From an uncultured Actinomycetes bacterium (GTDB taxonomy: Bacteria; Actinomycetota; Thermoleophilia; Miltoncostaeales; Miltoncostaeaceae), in assembly GCA_903896045.1 (NCBI GenBank), contig CAITWD010000001.1, positions 24,844-88,843 on the forward strand: a stretch of DNA of 64,000 bases, given 5' to 3'. Shown here one piece after another: positions 62,236-64,000 of the stretch. Both the position numbers and the translations under genes were made by a program. The notes beneath the pieces are model-generated. The model worked only from the letters and a program-made list of their open reading frames with translations, made no database searches and was not told the origin of the DNA. The stretch's first letter is position 1. Each line of letters opens with the position of its first letter.

Positions 62236-62646
62236 GTGGCAAATGATTTTGTGGTGCACGTAGAGATCGCGGCGCCGATCGATGCGGTGTGGGAGCTTGC
62301 AGGCCACCCCTCACGGATTGCTGAATGGTTCGGGCCGGTTGTGTCTGTGCGCATGGATGGTGATGTGCGGCACGCCGTCATGGGGAATGGGCATGAGCTT
62401 GTTGAGCGCATCACCCATCGCGATGACACCGGGCACACGTATACATATGAGGTGATCTCAGGGATACCGGATCTCACATCGCATGCGGCCTCGATCAGCG
62501 TCGACGAACGAGGCAAGAACTCGCTCGTGTCGTGGCGCCAAACCGCGACATCATCAAACCCCGAGTACGACATTGAGTCCCGGTTGCGCGGCGTCATGGA
62601 GGCGGGCCTCACAGCGCTGCGTACGCTGCTCGAGGCGCCCGAATAG
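62236..62646 (+). CDS. Second SRPBCC-fold protein
   Basis: From the GTG at 62236 the protein is 136 residues; an ATG at 62197 gives 149. It starts with DFVVHVEIAAPIDAVWELAGHPSRIAEW (quoted in part), the SRPBCC entry strand and helix, then GHELVERITHRDDTGHTYTYEV and a C-terminal amphipathic helix. The sequence is only distantly like its divergent neighbour. The usual ligand is unknown. GGGGAC just before the GTG may serve as ribosome site. Confidence 0.72.
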   Translation: MANDFVVHVEIAAPIDAVWELAGHPSRIAEWFGPVVSVRMDGDVRHAVMGNGHELVERITHRDDTGHTYTYEVISGIPDLTSHAASISVDERGKNSLVSWRQTATSSNPEYDIESRLRGVMEAGLTALRTLLEAPE

Positions 62647-62653
62647 CCTACCC

Positions 62654-62682
62654 CCCCGCGGAATCAACGAAATTCCGCGGGG
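62654..62682. terminator. Bidirectional hairpin between SRPBCC and aquaporin genes
   Basis: CCCCGCGGAAT (62654-62664) and ATTCCGCGGGG (62672-62682) form a perfect 11-bp stem around CAACGAA. It lies 8 nt past the SRPBCC stop and 20 nt past the aquaporin stop, the normal place for a shared terminator. T-runs are lacking on both sides. Confidence 0.6.
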
Positions 62683-62701
62683 AGAAAGACCGATGCGATG
62701 A

Positions 62702-63373
62702 CTAGCTCCGGTCGCGCAAGAAGGAGTAGCCGAATCCGCCGATAATCGCTCCGATAAACGGCCCAACAAGGTAGATCCACAAGTTTGTCCAGTGACCGCT
62801 CACGAGTGCGGGAGCGAGGGATCGCATGGGGTTGAAAGATCCACCCGACGCGGGGCCTACGATGTACAGCGACGTTGCAATGAACCCACCAATGGCAACA
62901 GGAGCAAGCACGCCGCTCCATGGTGCGTTATCGGTCGCGACGGCGCTGATCACCATCACGAACAGAGTCGTTACGACGATCTCCAGAATCAAGGCGATGT
63001 GATGGGAGATTCCGGTACCTGGCGTGTTGACGAAGTTGTTCGTCACGGTCCCGCCGTAGATCGTACGCAACAGCACAACGGCGGTCACTCCGCCGATGAA
63101 TTGACCGAGGAAGTAGGCGGGGACTTCCCTAATGGATGCTTTGCGTCCACACACGAGCGCAATGGTGACTGCGGGATTGAAATGGCCACCAGAAATATGC
63201 CCGCACAAGAAAATCATGAGTGCGAGGCCAAGACCAAATCCCACGGCGACGCCTATGGGTCCAATTTGGGCCGGTTGAAGAACCGAGAGCGCGACGCCAG
63301 AAAATGCGAAGAAGAAGAATCCGAATGTGCCGAGCGCCTCGGCGACAATCCTCTTACCCAACGAAAACGACAT
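62702..63373 (-). CDS. Aquaporin / major intrinsic protein
   Basis: From the ATG at 63373, preceded by GAGGGG, the protein is 223 residues with six membrane helices. The first pore motif is intact: GHISGGHFNPAVT. The second reads GGSFNPMRSLAPAL, with NPA changed to NPM but the selectivity-filter Arg kept. The overall length and short loops fit AqpZ-like water channels rather than GlpF, but the changed motif leaves selectivity open. Upstream sequence to 63448 is in frame but hydrophilic and not conserved. Confidence 0.9.
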   Translation of the reverse strand: MSFSLGKRIVAEALGTFGFFFFAFSGVALSVLQPAQIGPIGVAVGFGLGLALMIFLCGHISGGHFNPAVTIALVCGRKASIREVPAYFLGQFIGGVTAVVLLRTIYGGTVTNNFVNTPGTGISHHIALILEIVVTTLFVMVISAVATDNAPWSGVLAPVAIGGFIATSLYIVGPASGGSFNPMRSLAPALVSGHWTNLWIYLVGPFIGAIIGGFGYSFLRDRS

Positions 63374-63660
63374 ATACCCCTCAGTCTTTGTCGGATCGAC
63401 GCCTCGTTTTCTCAGCGACGCGACTACCCTGGTACGTTGGGTCTTCACTTCGACCGGGACGTTCGGACACCTTGTCGACTATGTCGTGGGTGTTGAAGCG
63501 CGCCCTGGGCGCGTCTGGGCCGCTTGATCGGCTCATAGGACCCGCAGACTCCAGGTGGTGACAGGTCGGCGCTGCGTGGCTTGCCAGTGATTGTGCGTGG
63601 CGTGTCGGGTACTGCGCCAGGGACTGACCCGATTGAGCGGGTTTTGTGGAAGGAACGGCA
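63374..63660. other. Non-coding stretch upstream of the aquaporin gene
   Basis: No convincing gene or RNA is visible. It must hold the aquaporin promoter on the minus strand. A tight GC-rich repeat, GCGCCC-T-GGGCGC, lies near 63501-63513. The part beyond 63660 holds the terminator of the right-edge gene. Confidence 0.4.
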
Positions 63661-63691
63661 AAAAACAAAGGGCCGCGATCAGCGGCCCTTT
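63661..63691 (-). terminator. Strong intrinsic terminator of the right-edge gene
   Basis: AAAGGGCCGC (63667-63676) and GCGGCCCTTT (63682-63691) form a perfect 10-bp stem with a 5-nt loop. Read on the minus strand it is followed by GTTTTT, the T-rich tail of a classical intrinsic terminator, 26 nt after the stop at 63717. Confidence 0.85.
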
Positions 63692-63716
63692 GGGTAATGC
63701 GTGTGGTTGGTGGGAG

Positions 63717-64000
63717 TTAGGGAGCCGTGACGGCCCAGGAGCCTTCAAAGTCCATGCTTACTGAGTTATCTGCGGCAACTACGTCAAGAATGGCGCCATA
63801 TGAATCAGGACCGCCTAATTGCTGAACGTCTCCGACGTTGGTGTTATAGCTCGCATACACACATAGATAGCCAGCTGATGCGGTTGGAACTGTCGCAGAT
63901 CCAGTGCAATGTGAATCGGTTCCCGTACCAACATAGTCGTATGTCGGCGTAAAATTGATGGGAACCGGATAAGAAATGGCAGTACTGGCGTACGTAAGTG
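63717..64000 (-). CDS. C-terminus of a secreted, beta-rich protein cut by the window edge
   Basis: A minus-strand frame enters from the right edge and stops with TAA at 63717-63719, giving 94 visible residues. It reads LTYASTAISYPVPINFTP, then CTGSATVPTASAGYLCVYAS, and ends GSWAVTAP. It is rich in Ser, Thr, Gly and Tyr, with two Cys that could pair, and looks like an extracellular beta-sandwich at the end of a surface protein. The terminator just downstream supports a real gene. The family cannot be named from this fragment. Confidence 0.6.
   Translation of the reverse strand, partial: LTYASTAISYPVPINFTPTYDYVGTGTDSHCTGSATVPTASAGYLCVYASYNTNVGDVQQLGGPDSYGAILDVVAADNSVSMDFEGSWAVTAP

Noticed and set aside
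1..64000. tRNA, rRNA, CRISPR arrays, insertion sequences or prophage genes
   Set aside because: I looked for T-loop-like sequences, regularly spaced repeats and transposase or phage motifs and found none; hits such as GTTCGAAT near 18094 and 20907 lie inside coding genes.

Overview
The window is a gene-dense, mid-GC chromosomal segment of a bacterium, most likely an actinobacterium of the Thermoleophilia type. This placement is an inference from gene content and order: an aroC-aroK-aroB-aroQ-pepQ-efp-accB-accC-nusB block runs into dxs-tlyA-nadK-recN-pyrG, there is a two-subunit glycyl-tRNA synthetase next to ppdK, and many secreted cell-wall proteins are present. A phylogeny of pyrG, recN or dnaG would settle it. 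There are no rRNA or tRNA genes, no CRISPR array, no insertion sequence and no prophage; it reads as core chromosome.

Layout. 1-8.1 kb: a cut-off secreted lysozyme-like protein, a secreted glycoside-hydrolase-like protein with Ig-like repeats, a dienelactone hydrolase, a minus-strand phosphatase pair (histidine phosphatase and low-molecular-weight tyrosine phosphatase), a LOG-family phosphoribohydrolase, a SpoIID/LytB protein and a cupin. 8.1-11.6 kb: metY-metX-metW behind a long structured leader. 11.6-13.7 kb: an intramembrane protease, RNase HI and a small protein. 13.8-22.5 kb: one long co-directional run, aroC to an xseB-like gene, covering the shikimate pathway, EF-P and acetyl-CoA carboxylase subunits; it contains an AccB fused to a degenerate carboxyltransferase. 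22.5-35.5 kb: a degenerate EAL protein, then dxs-tlyA-nadK-recN, a secreted BNR-like protein with a methyltransferase, and pyrG-M20 peptidase-NUDIX-DUF3891. 35.4-42.5 kb: DUF429, small membrane and secreted PDZ proteins, a divergent thymidine-phosphorylase-like protein, mutM with a P1 peptidase, glutaredoxin and recO. 42.7-50 kb: glyQ-glyS-ppdK and, opposed, pgi. 50-64 kb: a methyltransferase, an L,D-transpeptidase/PBP4 operon, an uncharacterised gene pair, a sirohydrochlorin-chelatase-like/FAD-protein operon, dgt-dnaG, a 50-residue membrane protein that is easily missed, a quinone oxidoreductase with SRPBCC proteins, an aquaporin, and the C-terminus of a secreted protein at the right edge.

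How it works together. The co-directional runs are packed with ATGA/GTGA stop-start overlaps, so shikimate synthesis, fatty-acid precursor supply, isoprenoid entry (dxs), NAD(P) supply and DNA repair (recN) are probably co-transcribed in blocks. Cell-wall remodelling is a second theme (lysozyme-like, SpoIID, PBP4, L,D-transpeptidase). Thirteen genes at transcription-unit starts have a TANNNT box 6-9 nt before the start codon, suggesting frequent leaderless translation. Three convergent gene pairs share a single CTAG as both stop codons.

The strongest oddities are the fused AccB, the unassigned metY leader, and enzyme-fold proteins that have lost their catalytic signatures (EAL, thymidine phosphorylase and an MBL-like protein).
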